64,000 bases of DNA from Sabellastarte sp. h YS-2021 (lineage: Eukaryota > Annelida > Polychaeta > Sabellida > Sabellidae), in NCBI GenBank assembly GCA_964017235.1, contig OZ024933.1, positions 94,083,432 to 94,147,431 of the forward strand, given 5' to 3'. Below, piece by piece: positions 1 to 13,102 of this stretch. The notes under the pieces are model-generated. The model saw only the letters and a list, made by a program, of their open reading frames with translations, was not told the origin of the DNA and searched no databases. The translations under genes and the position numbers were made by a program. The stretch's first letter is position 1. The number at the start of each line of letters is the position of its first letter.

Positions 1-597
1 AAAAAATGAATGTATGTGTGATTGAAGAAACATTTGAAACACTTTAATATATCAGAAGTGAACTTAAAGATTTTAAACTTAGAAAAAAGTTAGGTTTAAT
101 AACATTGTAGTCAAGGAAACTTTTGTCAGCCCCAAAATTAAAAATTATCGAAAAAATAAAACATTTAGACTTTAAGGAAGGTTTGATATTTGGGGGAAGT
201 ATTTTGACTTTTGGATTTGACCTTTTGTCCTTTGACCCTCTGAGAAACTTTTGAGGCTTTTATGATTTTTATGATTTTAAACTTTAAAATATCTTGCAAA
301 TTTGCAAGAAAATAATTTTGAAAAAAAAACTTCTTCAAAGGTTTATAAATTTTGACTTTTATGGGGGACATTTTTACATAACTTGGGTTGATTGTTTTCA
401 ACAGGGGACTTGTAATTTGGTTTGAAATAGTTTTGAAAGTTGGATTGGATTTTCTTTGGAAATTTGTTGGAAATTTGAGCAATACCAGGTAATAAAAGTT
501 CTGGGAATAATTGGGTAGTCCTGAAAAGGACTGATAGTAGTCCTAAAAAGGACTGATAGATGCCAGCTTCTGCCCCCAGGTTGTTGGTTGACACATC
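1..597. other. AT-rich intergenic DNA with a duplicated 20-mer
   Basis: No gene is recognised. The only structure is a direct repeat of GTCCTGAAAAGGACTGATAG at 518-537 and (one change) 540-559. Each copy contains an AGTCCT / AGGACT inverted pair and so could fold into a 6-bp hairpin. It lies just beyond the 3' end of the Harbinger transposase relic and may belong to that element's terminal region. Confidence 0.4.
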
Positions 598-1873
598 TCA
601 GATCCTGTCCTTCTGCCCATCCAATGCCCCCACGTGATTGAAGTAGTCTTTCAGTAGTTCTAGTTGATGTTTGGCCTCCCTCAAAGGATTCCTGTAGTTC
701 TCATTAGGTGCATACACCACATGTTCATTTTGTAGGGCTGCTACATCATTTGCTGGGGTTGGTGCCCTGTCTGCTCCACCCTGGTGTTTCCTCAGCATGT
801 TATGCAACACCACACATGTAAAAACAATGTCTTTGACAACAGTTGGCCTTTGCTCCATGGTGCCAAGTAGTACCCTGAATCGACTCACTAATATTCTAAA
901 GGCATTTGCAACCACCCTCCTGCCTCTGGAGATCCCACAGTTTGCAATAATTTCTTCCCTTGTGGGTTGTCTTCTGCTGTAGGGTTTCACCACCCATGGC
1001 ATCAGGGCAAAAGTATCATCACCCAGGAAAAAAGAGTGCAAATCTGGCCCTCCCTCCCCCAATGGTTCAGGTGCCGGAAGTCCCAAGGTGCCATCCTCAA
1101 TCTTCTCCCTCAAATCGCCTCTGTTGAAAATCTGTGCATCTGATGAAGAACCACTTGACCCACAGTGTATCCACAGCAATCTGTATTCTGCACCGACCAG
1201 GGCTAGCAGCACCAGGGAAAAGAAGCCCTTGTAGTTGTAATAGTCAGCGCCTAATTTCTTTGATATGCTTCCCGTGTAGGGCCCCAAGAGTTTGGGGGAC
1301 ATTCAATCTGGTTCTAAACTTCTCCTCCACCCTTTTCTACGCCTCGGGGTTAGTAGGGCTGTGGAAATATTTGTCCTATAATTCAGCAAGGATGGCTTGG
1401 CAGACATGGGGGATGAATTTACAGATGGTGGTTTGGCCAACCAGCCAGTTATACTCCAAGGAGGTGTAGATGTCCCCTTTTGCCAGGTGTCTTAGTGTTA
1501 TTGCCAGTTTCAATTTACCTTTTAAGGGCTTCCTAAAATTGGTGACTGACTTCTTGATGCAGTGGTGTATGCGTTCTTTGATGAGGTCCAAAAAGGCAGG
1601 TAGCATCCTGACAAAATTCTGGTATCCTGGGATATCAGTGTGTATTAATTCGACCAGGAGGTTGATGTAGCATCCTTTTTCTTGTTTATAAGGACCCAGG
1701 GCATAACCCAGGGGTTTGGTGGCTTTCTTCTTCTGGGGGCTGGCTGGGGCTGTGGTGCAGGCTGTATGGCAGATGTGTCCTTCTCTCTCTGTAATTATGA
1801 TGAAAATCAAAATATTAAACTCAATAAGTATCCTAAGCTTATGTAGAAAGTCTCTCTGATGTGACGCTGGCAT
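598..1873 (-). pseudogene. PIF/Harbinger (HARBI1-like) DDE transposase relic
   Basis: The minus strand encodes two pieces of a PIF/Harbinger transposase. The upstream piece (1376-1873) holds the helix-rich N-terminal region: RMLPAFLDLIKERI, then a KLKLAITLRHLAKGD stretch and a TICKFIPHVCQAI segment. The downstream piece (598-1302) holds the DDE_Tnp_4 catalytic core, including YYNYKGFFSLVLLALV, SSSDAQIFN, FFLGDDTFALMPWVVKPY and a C-terminal CVVLHNML helix. They are separated by in-frame stops and a frameshift around 1300-1375. The first catalytic Asp, normally in a GALDGKHI-type motif, reads GALHGKHI in a neighbouring frame. The third catalytic residue, normally the Glu of VVENAFG, reads VVANAF (residue 132 of the 1302-start frame). 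The second Asp (SSSDAQ) is kept. Family assignment is confident and the copy is clearly dead. I could not define its terminal inverted repeats or the usual 3-bp target duplication. Confidence 0.88.
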
Positions 1874-3017
1874 CTTTGCAGTGACAAATGATGTTTTATG
1901 ACAGCCAGAAGGGGTTTATATAGTTTTGATTCGATCCCAACTCTGGATCCGGACTGCAGGATTTAATGAGTCCAGTCCGAGTGAATCTGAAAAATGCTCC
2001 AGTCCTGTCTGTTTGTCAGTATGGCTTATTAGGGCTTGCTACGGCTTGTCTGTTAGGGGTATGTGGTTTTTCGCGGTAGTTTCCTGTGTTGTCCTGAAGA
2101 AATCATCTGGACCCTAAGTCAGGTCTGTATTTGGAACCAGACATGCCGGGATGTACTACATCCTGTTGGGGAGATGTAACCGACCCAACATTTTTGCATG
2201 CTTTTTTCGATTTTTGTCCCCGATTCCCCGACTTTTGCAACTGACCCTAGAGTTGTAGAGTTGGTTACAGGGTCGGTTCCACTGGAACACCCCCATTAAT
2301 GTACATCTAAATTTTAACCATGATGCTTGAAAGTCATTCTTCGCTAATACTGATATTGAGGCATGAATTTTAGTTCACTGTATACCAATCCAGATTACTT
2401 GGTGTCATATGTACCTGTTCCTTTATGGAAATTCGATTGTTAACCTCTTTACCAATGGAAAAAAGTGGGTGGATCAGGAATATTGTTCTCGAATGAGGGT
2501 GCATTTTATGATAACTTTCTTTTGACGTTGTGACTGGCACTGAAAACCTTGGCTCACATAAATGTTGCAATTGTTTCTCGACCCATCTGATTGGTTCCAA
2601 TTGGTTCTTGAATCCTCTCTAATGGATAAGATTGCTGAATCGGAATGTTAAGATAGCTTTAAGATTGAGTTCCTGAATGCATGTAAAAACTGATAATCAT
2701 CAAACAAGAGCGTAAAAGGTTGATAAAAATTCAAACAGTTTAAACTTTTTGGGAAGACATACAATTGGCTCGTGAAATTCAAATTGGTTCCCAGATACTT
2801 CCTGAAGTTGACGCACTGGCTGGAATGTTAAGATCCTGGTTTACAGGCCTAACAGATGAAAACATTGACCTCCTGAATGGTTCTGATGACATTTCTTTAG
2901 AATTGTAAAGCAATATGGTAGGATGATCACCATAGTGGAACGGGTGAATGTTCCCACAGGTTTGGCCACCACAATGCCTGATCGTTGATGGCCATACTTT
3001 AAAATTTTGAAACAAAA
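1874..3017. other. No gene seen
   Basis: Nothing coding is supported. An inverted pair around 2178-2187 (AACCGACCC) and 2271-2280 (GGGTCGGTT) is the only structure noticed and may be a transposon end or small hairpin. The rest is AT-rich unassigned sequence. Confidence 0.35.
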
Positions 3018-3480
3018 CAGGTTATCTAAAACTATTGATCTGCCACTGTAACCTAGTGAATAACTAGATAATATAGTGGGTATGGGTTCAATCCCAGGTA
3101 CAGGCAAAACATAGTGGATGACCTTAACAGATTATCTAAAACTATTGATCTGCCACTGTAACCTAGTGAATAACTAGATAATATAGTGGGTATGGGTTCA
3201 ATCCCAGGTACAGGCAAAACATAGTGGATGACCTTAACATGGTGGTCCTCTGTCACTGGGTACTTTCATCTGTGGCAGGCTAAAGAGCTCAGTGGAGTTG
3301 ATAAATGATCATCCCTGAGCTTCTGTCTTTCAGTTAGGTGAATGTTAGTCATTCAAGAGCTTGGGCTGTACTAATGCAGTCGGGATGAGTCAAATAGCAC
3401 TGAGTTCTGTAGTAAACTTGAAACTGTGCTGAGTATAAATATGCAATACATTACTAATACGCTATTGGCTGTCATCAGCA
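3018..3480 (+). mobile_element. tRNA-derived SINE with tandemly duplicated head
   Basis: The sequence matches the SINE at 44731-45062 along most of its length: CTGCCACTGT..CCTAG head, GGTTCAATCCCAGGTACAGG (RNA polymerase III B-box-like), a GGTCCTCTGTCA..GGGT middle, a GGCTGTAC segment and a GCTGAGTATAAAT tail. The first ~110 bp, including the B box, are present twice in direct tandem (3018-3127 and 3128-3237) with almost no differences. The duplication is therefore much younger than the divergence between the two SINE copies. Confidence 0.7.
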
Positions 3481-3484
3481 TCTC

Positions 3485-6400
3485 GAGCATTTCTGGGAGT
3501 TTAAAATGATATATAAAGTTAAAGTGATGGTAAACAAATTGACATCAGACATAAATTATTTGTTTTTGTGAATTTTCCAGATACAAATTCCTACCTTTGT
3601 ACCTAGTTGTGGCTCCGATTGCATGTAAAAATTATCGTATCACCCCATAAGAAACACTTTAAAAGGTTAATCAGTTTTATTTTTGTTGTATATATGGCCC
3701 ATTTATAGCTTGAAGTTGTGTCAATGTATATCTTCAAAGAATTCCATGTTAATACACTTTAACCAAACATTAATAAGATTTTGTGACTAAGTTGTGCCAA
3801 TATGTATTACATTTGCCATATTAATACCTAGTTCAAGCTAAAACTGAAAAAGCTTGAATAACTTCAGTTATTTTTGGTTGTGGTTCAGTCTGCTTTGTAT
3901 TTTGCTTGGATCCCTTTGTTAAACCCCGTACACACTACAGGTGGTATAGGCCGTGGTAATAGGCATTTTGTAAATGCCCCTGTGCTTCAACTACCGTCTG
4001 ACATGTGTATGCAAACTTGTAACACATTGGCCAACCATCAATTCTTGAGCATCTCATGTAAGCTAGGAGTGCTCAAAATTTCCGCCTCTGAATTTCTCAC
4101 CATAACCATCTCTTTTGCGCCCTATGACCTTTCCTTTATACATATCTTCCTGCCTGTCTGTCCATTTCAGTGACCGTCTGTAGATAATTTTAGTTATACC
4201 ATAACTGACTGGATGGCCACTGACGTCACACAGTGTGTAACAGTAGAATGACAGTAGTGCAAACGCCTACCACCGAAAAGACAACTTCCACTTACCGCCA
4301 CTCAGCTTATGTAGCTGTCAGACGGACACCTTATACCAAAGCAAGAATGAGTCACAACCGTCACGGGGTGTAGTATCACCGTCCTTCACCATCTATAAAC
4401 TGCAAATATCACTGTGACACCACAGTACCCACCCCTTCGGTATCTCAAAAGATATGATGCATCCTGCCAGGTCCTTCCACTGCCTAGAAAAATGTCTAAC
4501 CAAGGGTTGTACGGCCTGTAATAACAAAACGGGTATTAGGATTCGCAGTTGAGACTGGTGTCTTTGGTGCAATTCAACACAACTCAGAACATATTTTGCA
4601 TTTTAAACTTCTTAAGATTTTGAATGTTTAAAAAACCTCTTACAGGTTTTCATGAATCTACTGAAATACACACTGGAGCCACTGGGCAGATATTTGAGAT
4701 GGTTCATTCTTCAATGTGTCCCACCTAGATTGGAGGGTCTCTTTTCAGGCCATAAGGACAAGGATGTCCAGTTGAAAGTAAAGACATACAGATACAACCA
4801 TAATGACAGGTATGACTGGGCCATTATCAGTGTTTAGAAACTGATCAGCATGTTTAGCATACTCCATTTGTAACCAGGGAAAGGGTGTTTACTGAGCAAT
4901 ACAATGGAACAGTTAGAAAGCAGTTTAAGAAATTTCAGAACTGATTACATTGCGATAACATCAATACAGTGATATTTCAGGTGAGGTATGGCAGCTTGCG
5001 AGCGAGCCCTCTGTAATATCACTTGACAGTTAAAACCAATACGTGTGTCTTCTCTTGTTGCAGAAAGAAATATGACAAGGAAAGGAAATCTTATAGACCA
5101 TGGCATGCATAGACACCATTTCCAAAGGTCTACAAGTCGACAACTTGAGAATTAATGCCATAATATGGCGCCTGGGAAGCACTAAAATTCGTAATAAACT
5201 GTGAACTGAAAACACTGCTTGAAAGTGCAGTGTCATTAAAATGTGTGCTGATGATTTAGACTTGATGGCTGTTTACTGGATTATTGATGTCTTGTATGAT
5301 TGCCCAGAAATAGATGGTTATTATACACATTTAACTTTCAAATAAAACTGATTTCAAAGTGTCTCTTACATTTAAAATCAAATTGCAACCAAACCATGGG
5401 CGTAATTGCTGAATTTAAAAGATTTATATATGAGATATTTAAGGGAGAGTTCAACAAAAATGTTTTTTGTTTACTTTGCAAAAAAACAAATGTTACTGAT
5501 ATAAATATTGACCGATGCTTGAAACTCAGAATAAGTTCACATCTTATAACACCCAAAGAGATATTAATCACAGATGACACATAGGCATTGTGTGACATAT
5601 TGTCATAACTATTAGTTTCCACTAAAGACAATATTTAAGGTACCATTATGATGAACTCAAATGTGTGAAGATCTATACAATGTACTCTTCTGTAAATGTA
5701 AATATGTGTTTGTATTGGCGATACTTGAGGCCACATGTGTCATTGAGGTTTGTTTAGTTTTCAAAATTATAATGAATGAGATAATATCTTGTGTTCATAT
5801 TCTCTTGTATTAATAAGATAAATATTGAATGTAAGAATACATATAAACGTCTGTTTGAATAAGGTACAGTGGAACTATATGTAAATGGTGTGTCGTTTCT
5901 TATATGATAACAGAAGAGTGTCTCTGATAGGGCTGTTCCACCTTGGCAATCGACATTCCCATTTCCCCATTGGGTTACCATCCTAAGCAGATTCAGAAGG
6001 GCCATCTTTTCATTCAGGAGGTTTGTAAACCAAGATCTTAGTATTTGAGAATTGTTTGGGACCCACAATGAAAGATCAGGAACATTCTAGTATAAATAAT
6101 GTGTGTTTCCATTTAGTTCAACCTTTTAAAAAAAATTTCCTAAAGTTTCTGTAATATTTATTATCCTTTTCATATCCGCATTCAGAAACTCAATCCGTAA
6201 ACTATCTTAACATTGGTAAAGCAACCTTTTCTATCTTAAGCCAGTTGTACCAATCATGTTGACCTTCGTAAGGTGCATGATTCATTCAGGGGGATTTGGG
6301 AATCAACTGGAACATTTTTAGGTTCTAAAATCAGAGGGTTCGGGAACCAATTGGAATGTTTTCGGGAACAAAAAGTCTGCAGGTTTTGAGACCATTTATA

Positions 6401-7229
6401 ACATTAGGTCAGAAAACTATATATTATAGAAATTCCAATCCTCTTCTCATTTGGATCTTGGTCGATTTAGTTTGCCAATCAGGGACAAGGTATATGATTT
6501 GATCGCCAATGTGGAACAGATATACAAAAATAAAAAAATGTTTACGTTTTACTTTGTGATATATACCTATCTATATCTTGCATTTATAATGGAAACATGC
6601 AAATGCATATAACTTATCCATATGTTACCTTGCTCAGCTTTATATTTGAAAAAAGTGAAAAGATTGTTTGTCTTGAACTTTTTAATCTTTGTAATATACA
6701 TTTGCATTTCTGTTGAAAGTTCAACCACATGCTTATACGGTTTGCTTGTAAAACAATCAGTTATGCTGTCACTGGAATAAAAAAAATACATAAACTTTTT
6801 TCAGGCAAAGAAGCACAATGAAATCAAATAAAATCCAAGAACATGGCATTGTAATTGTCAAGATATAAAAGGTGTAATTTTTTTTTCACTTAGTCTGATG
6901 CAAATATATTATGGCTTGTGTTATCTTGTGATGCAATTTGAATATTATTTAGTATTTGTATAGAGTCATTTGACAGTTGGATGTAGAAATCATTGATAAA
7001 TGATCTAACACAAATATAATTCAAAGAGATATACACTGTGGCAGATTTTACTTCACACATATGCAACATACTCGGGATATGGACACATTACAACACCAGA
7101 AAAACTGAAAACAAATCCTATTAGAGTTAGATTGTGTTCTACATCTACATATTACACGTGTATTATATCGTTCCTGTCCCATTTCCGTTAGTAATTTATT
7201 TCAACATGTCATCATTATTTACCATCATT
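3485..7229. other. AT-rich region without recognisable genes
   Basis: I read all frames for conserved protein motifs and found none; the longest open frames (about 100 codons) are low-complexity and AT-rich. A perfect TGACGTCA (CRE-type) palindrome lies at 4213-4220. Fragments around 5980-6400 resemble wording at 2570-2660 (GGTTC/GGAACC-rich) and may be old repeats. Confidence 0.35.
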
Positions 7230-7484
7230 ATTACCTTTACCAAGGAAATATTATTTTCATGACCATTGGTTTGTTTGTCTGTTTGTTAGCATGATTACTC
7301 AAATACTACTGATTGGAACTTCATGAGAAAAAATCAAAGGATGGATCTTGGTCCCACTTAGATCCCATTACATTTTGAGAGTGATCTGGTTCACCATCTG
7401 GATACAAAAAAAAATCTTGATTTTCCCATTTACTTATTATTACTTATTTATTATTATTACGGAGGTCTACCCTCTCCGAGTGCT
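7230..7484 (-). mobile_element. Hairpin-headed short repeat (GCACTCGGAGAG family)
   Basis: Read on the minus strand the element starts AAGCACTCGGAGAGGGTAG and ends near GGTAAAGGTAATAATG. It carries the TTGTTTGTCTG..GAACTTCATGAG body typical of the same family at 57141-57390, 60287-60430 and 31818-32272. It is noncoding and diverged. Confidence 0.5.
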
Positions 7485-8754
7485 TTTGTCTGTTCCTCTG
7501 TATTGACAAAACTAAATATTTTAAAACACGGCTGGGATAGCTGTTTCAGAGGTAACATATAGATTTGACATATATCGCAATCTGCTGTACACTAAATAAT
7601 TGCCCCATGGACAAATGTAAGCAGTGCTTTATAGTATAATGAACTGTTATAAATATCATATTCCCAGTTATAAAACTAAATAAAATTCATCATCTAGCTT
7701 TCTAATACTCATTTTGGAATAATGATTATGGTTAGACCTGAACTCAAAATCACCCCATCACTTTTTTTTCTACTCTGCCACAGTGATGGGTTAAATATTT
7801 GAACAGACCAAGACAAACCCAATAAGCTTGCCTCACATTCCTTGTTTTATGTGTCTGCTCAAAAACTGCAAATCTCTTACAGTGATTAGTGCAGCAAATG
7901 TTGTCTCCTTTGAACTATTGCTGAAGAAGAGAAAAAAAGAATGATCATGCTGCATATATTCATTGCTTATTCAATCGGTGGCATATATAGTAGTGTGTTA
8001 GTTCTCGAATTTGAACCTTTCCAAGTCTGGTCAAGGAACACAAGAAATCATACCAGTTAAGTCTGCTATTTTTATCCTAATCTTAAATACAGCTATCTGG
8101 TACTTCACCAAGCTATAAGTTTTAATACTGCACCACTAGTACTGCCACCATGAAGGTTAACCAATTTTTTCCAGTATCAATTCTGATGTTATATATTAAA
8201 CATAGGTAATCATTAGTAATTGCAAGGAAAAGAACTAAACCTTAGTGCTAGATTAAAATTCCACGAAGAATATCAGATTATCAAGTTATTACTACCGGAA
8301 CTACACTTTGTTTTGGCAAAGAGAAACTTTGTTAATTAACACTCCAAGGTGTTAGCAGAAGTGCCTGGCCTTATTGGACTTTCTTTCATGTCCATGTGAC
8401 ATGATGTTTGATTATGCAAAGCCTGTCACCTGAAACTTGATGGATGGGCTCCATACAGAAACAGATCAAATATGTGCATGTACCAATGCTTGAGGAATGA
8501 CCCCTTCATATATCTCCCACAGTGTAGTGTATTATTCAGAATTTTGATTTATAAGCTACTCAGTCACATTATTTTCTGGCTTGTGCCTAGATTCCCATTG
8601 TTTGTGAGTGAAAAGTATTCTTCTTGTACTTTCACAGTAAAATATCTGCATGAAAAGCAAATGATTAATCTACGGAAGCCTATAGTAAAAAGTAGCGAAG
8701 TAAAAAAAATATTTCATAAGTTGTAATTATGGCATACTATCTTATAATTTTGAC
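7485..8754. other. No gene seen
   Basis: AT-rich unassigned sequence. The 84-codon frame at 8472-8726 has no recognisable domain or splice context and is most likely chance. Confidence 0.3.
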
Positions 8755-9140
8755 TTTCTAGACTCCCTGCATATGGTTTCCTGTTACATTCTAGTACATT
8801 CGAAAGCTCTAAAAGCAAAAGGAGATAAAAGCAAAACACAAAATCTACTATTTTATGACCCCACTTTGACCCATAGGGGTGAGGACAGGGTGGTTCATCT
8901 GACCAGCTTTCTAGACTCCCTGTATATAGTGTCCTTCTACCATCAAATGCATTCAAAAGTTCTAAAAGCAGGAAAAACGGAGATAAAATCCCAAACCCTA
9001 AAATCTGCGATGTGTTACGACCCTTGTTTGACCCATAAGGGAAACCAGTGGGTAAATCTGACTGGTTCTCTAGAATCCCTGTATATGGTTTCTTAATACC
9101 TTCCAAGACGTTAAATATGTCTAAAAGAAATAACAAAAGA
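8755..9140. repeat. Tandem repeat, ~160-bp unit, about 2.4 copies
   Basis: The words TCTAGACTCCCTG(C/T)ATAT, ATTC(G/A)AAAG(C/T)TCTAAAAGCA and TTTGACCCATA(G/A)GGG recur in the same order at roughly 160-bp spacing. A third, more diverged unit begins near 9068 (TCTAGAATCCCTGTATATGG). The open frames on both strands here come from the repeat and encode no recognisable protein. Confidence 0.7.
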
Positions 9141-9179
9141 GATATAAACTAAAAAATTATAATTTGTGATTTTATTACT

Positions 9180-9335
9180 CAATTTTGCCGTACTTGTCGT
9201 ACTTACAACATACATAAATTGTAATTATAAATATATGTGTTGCAATTATAACAAACATAAATTGTAATTTCTACATACTATTACTTTATTATAACATATG
9301 TATGTTGTATTACGACTTATGTATGTTGCATTTAT
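9180..9335. repeat. AT-rich imperfect inverted repeat
   Basis: CAACATACATAAATTGTAAT (from about 9206) is mirrored by several TTATGTATGTTG / CATATGTATGTTG words near 9295-9330, so this 130-bp stretch can fold back on itself. It could be a small MITE remnant; no clean ends were seen. Confidence 0.4.
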
Positions 9336-9744
9336 GATTTAAGTGTGTCAGCATTCTATCTTGCAATTAATACTTATGAAATATTTTTTTTTTTACTTTG
9401 CTGATGTGACCCTAAAAAGCTTCCATACTAATTGATGACAACTGTCAAAAATGCAACTGTCAAATCTTGTTTATTTTTTAAAAATTTCTTTTCTGTGATT
9501 ACTACTTCAGAATACAGAAAATCCCTAATTTTATTACATAACTGAGAGTGATAGCTGCAGGTTGTGGGTTTAACTCTCTTGAAAACCTTTTTCTGTGAGC
9601 TCAGTAAGAGATAAACTGGTGCTGCTGCATTAATCAAAGAGTGGAAAGCCAGTGGCAGTAGTTGGTAAGACACAGTAGCTAGAACCCCAGGACATGTTTC
9701 ATTGGTGGATGATAAAGATGCAAAATGCAATATTCTGGGAAATT

Positions 9745-10545
9745 AGGTCTTGCCAGCACAAAGTGTCAGGAACCTTGGAGTGGTGTTCGACTCTAATTTC
9801 AATTTCTCAAACCACGTGTCACAGGTCATTAAGTCCACTAGATTACAAGCGAGAGACCTCTACAGAATCCATCCCCTTCTAGACCTGAATACATCAGTGC
9901 TGTTAACAAATGCTTTGGTGAGCAGCAGGCTGGACTACTGCAATTCACTCTTCTTATCGCTCACTGATTTTGAGTTAAGGAGATTGCAGCTAGTCCAGAA
10001 CTCACTCTGCAGGGTTGTCACCGGTTCCTCTAAATTCTCACACATTACCCCTCAACTAAAAAAACTTCATTGGTTACCAGTCAAATACAGGGTACAATTT
10101 AAAATTGGTCTTATTACATATAAGATTCTCAAGGGTCAACCAGTTTACCTAAGAGGATTAATCTATCCCTACACCTCTTCTAGAAACACGAGGTGAAGTA
10201 CCCCCAAACTCAAGTTCCTTCAAGCGTAAAGTTTACAAATCAATTAAACACTTTTCTAATTCCTTCAGTCACTATGCCCCTGTCATTTGGAACTCTTTCC
10301 CTTTCCATGTAAGAAATAGTCCTTCTGTTGCATCATTTAGGAAGCACCTCAAAACTCATCTCTTCAGTTCTAGCTTCCCAACTTAGTTTTCGTTCCCTCC
10401 CGGTCACACCCACAATCCTGGATTATCGACCTTGAACGCCCCTCGATTTTAATATGAAAATGATTTTGTTTAATTAGCGCACTGTTTCCCCATTGTGGGG
10501 AAGATATTGGGCTTGCAAAGCAGTAGATTAGATTAGATTAGATTA
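9745..10545 (+). pseudogene. 5'-truncated L2/CR1-like non-LTR retrotransposon 3' end
   Basis: The frame at 9750-10196 encodes the C-terminal end of a non-LTR reverse transcriptase: VRNLGVVFDSNFNFSNHV, SSRLDYCNSL, LRRLQLVQNSLCRVVTG and LHWLPVKYRVQFKI are characteristic of CR1/L2-type ORF2. After a frameshift near 10195 the homology continues in another frame with YAPVIWNSFP and FRKHLKTHLF. The element ends in a (GATTA)n microsatellite at 10523-10545, the kind of short 3' tandem tail such elements use. The upstream reverse transcriptase and endonuclease are missing, as expected of 5' truncation during target-primed reverse transcription. It is a dead copy. Confidence 0.85.
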
Positions 10546-10924
10546 AAATCCTCTTTGATAACATTTTAATACTGGGTCAACTTTTTCATTGCCATTTACA
10601 GTGAGAAAATGATTTTTAATTCTAAAATTGTAAAAATTGAGTTAAAACTTGTTTTGTAACTAAACGTGAATTATTAGACACCCAACAACAAAGAGGTTTT
10701 ATCAATTTTTCCCCAAAACCATATTATGGCTCACTATCATCTTGATAATAAATTCATGGTTAGCCCAACATTGGCTCAACAGAGGAAAGATCTAGACATT
10801 TACTGCAACCATTGGATTAGCCCCTATGGGATCATTGTTGGCCAAATGGTTATAAATCTACTGACCATGTGACCAACAGCCAATGTCAGTCAATAATGGA
10901 ATGCTATCAGAGGAATTAGTATAA

Positions 10925-11015
10925 AATTCCTATGTAGCTCACGTAACAGAGAATAGGCCTTGAAAAAGGGGGTTGTGGGTTTGAGTCCCGTGGATACCTG
11001 TGTATTATGACAAAT
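10925..11015 (+). mobile_element. tRNA-like SINE head fragment
   Basis: TGTAGCTCACG..ACAGAGAATAGG followed by TGTGGGTTTGAGTCCCGTGG resembles a tRNA D-arm and T-arm (A- and B-box). No complete cloverleaf can be drawn and there is no clear SINE body, so this is a fragment. Confidence 0.4.
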
Positions 11016-11726
11016 AATATCCACAGATTCACCAAACAACTATACATATATTAATTTTAGTTTACATTTACTCAAAAATAAAAGAAAACATTATCTTTTT
11101 GAAAACTGGAACATTTTTTCAGCCATGTGAGTTTGGACATGTTTCTATCTACAATCACCCGTCAGTATATACATGCTTTTATTGTTTTCTTAGAAAGTTT
11201 GTGTGAACCAGTAAACACAATTTAATATTAAAATGCTAGTTAGAGGAAAATATGGTTTTGATGACATACTTTATTATGCCATTGGTGTGATGTCCTGTTT
11301 ATCCAGAAACGCCACTTACCACACTATTATTAACAAAACAGGAATGTTTTATAAGCTGACATCTCATGTGTGTTAAGTACTTTAAGGGATACTATTCAAT
11401 TTTCTTATCTGGCAATGTACATGAGAGGAAAGTCATAAATTACACTGATGTTTCCTTTACATCAAACCATCTATTTTTTCGGGATAACATTAATTCGAAC
11501 ACGAAATGGGATTTTGGTAAATCATACGTATCGTGTATACGGAAGCGCCAAAATATTTTCTGTAAGTCTAATTTTCTGCCAAATAATGGTCAAATCTTTG
11601 CAATTTTAGATGTGTAAACAATGGAACCTATATCACGCATAATGTATTGCAATCGATCTAACAAATCACTGCATAAAACAATAGTATTGCGAATATATTG
11701 TATTATCGCTCATTGTTTACATTCAC
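11016..11726. other. No gene seen
   Basis: AT-rich unassigned sequence; the 83-codon frame at 11366-11617 has no recognisable motif. Confidence 0.3.
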
Positions 11727-13102
11727 AATAATCTAGTAGTGCTATATATCAAGAACCATATGTATAGAGCTATGAAAAACTGACTAAAATTTTAAATATA
11801 AGAACTTTTCCCATGTAGGAAAAATAATGTTTTTTTGGTTTTTCCATGTAAATTCAATCTATTTCATAGTTACTGTACATATGTCAGTTGCACCAGTAAT
11901 CATGCTACTTAATAAAAAATATCAATAAAGTATGTGATAAAACAAGTTTACACTAAGTTTTCCACAACTATAAAATACTTCAGGCATTATTTATGCTGAA
12001 TTATGAAGAAAATGTCCACAAAAATGCTAAAAAAACATTTGTTGCATTCATTTAATTTAAAATGTCACAGGTTATATGTCACAGGGTTACTGACCCAGTT
12101 TTCATGCTATCTGTTGGTTATTTCAGAAACTTTAAAAATTAAATAATTTTTGCACAATACTATACAAAACAAAGACATAACCGTTGAACTCAATGCAATA
12201 AAGTTTCCAATGGTGTTTTAATTGTAAAAATTGGTAATGTATTGACAGATTTACAAGCAATTAAAGATAAACAAAATTTCCCATTGCATGGATAAAAAAT
12301 TATTTTCAAACAAACCACTGCATGAACCCAAAATAAAGACTAAAAGAGTTTGACAAGTGATATCCAAGTACCTGATTCAACTACAGAAATGATAAATGTA
12401 TCATTTTAAAGAAAAATTACAGTCGATTTTGTCAGTTTTATTTGAACAAAGTTCGTTTTGTATTGGCTGAGATATTGTTACATATGCAGCAAACACACGA
12501 AAACTAGTGGGGTGTGGCATGATAACATGACCCATTTGTACCTACCCTCAAAAACTTGAGTCAAGCTTGCCAACCAAAGCATATAAAATGAAATGGTTCA
12601 CATTAAAATATATCTTAATGATGGGCAGTTGTGGAGAGACAACTTCAGGTCAACTGGATTAGCAGTTTTTTTATGAGAAAGGAATATGTTACCAAAATTC
12701 ACCATTTTTTCACGAAAAATTTGTTCACTCTGAAAAAAGCAAAGTTTTAAAATGTGTATATTGCATATAAATCTCTTAATAAATGCTAAAAAACAATATT
12801 TTTATGAAAGCATATTATCTCACGTTTGATTTGGTATATAAAACTTGAACCTACCTTCAATACTTTTTAAACTACAAGCTCTTGAGTATGTGCTGGTGGA
12901 TATGCAAATTTAGGTTTGAAAATTGGGTGACTTTGTTGGAGCACCCACTACTATAACATTTTTTTGTCTTTTACTGACATTTTTAGTCAAATGATAGCCT
13001 AAAGTCTTTGGTTAAATGTGATCAAGATTTAAAGTCATTATCCCAATGCATCTCTGAGTATATTTGAATTAAAATATTAAATTCTGTTGTCCGAAACGCC
13101 CT

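Noticed and set aside
4213-4220. TGACGTCA as a functional promoter element
   Set aside because: A single octamer with no gene, TATA box or start site recognised nearby is not enough evidence.
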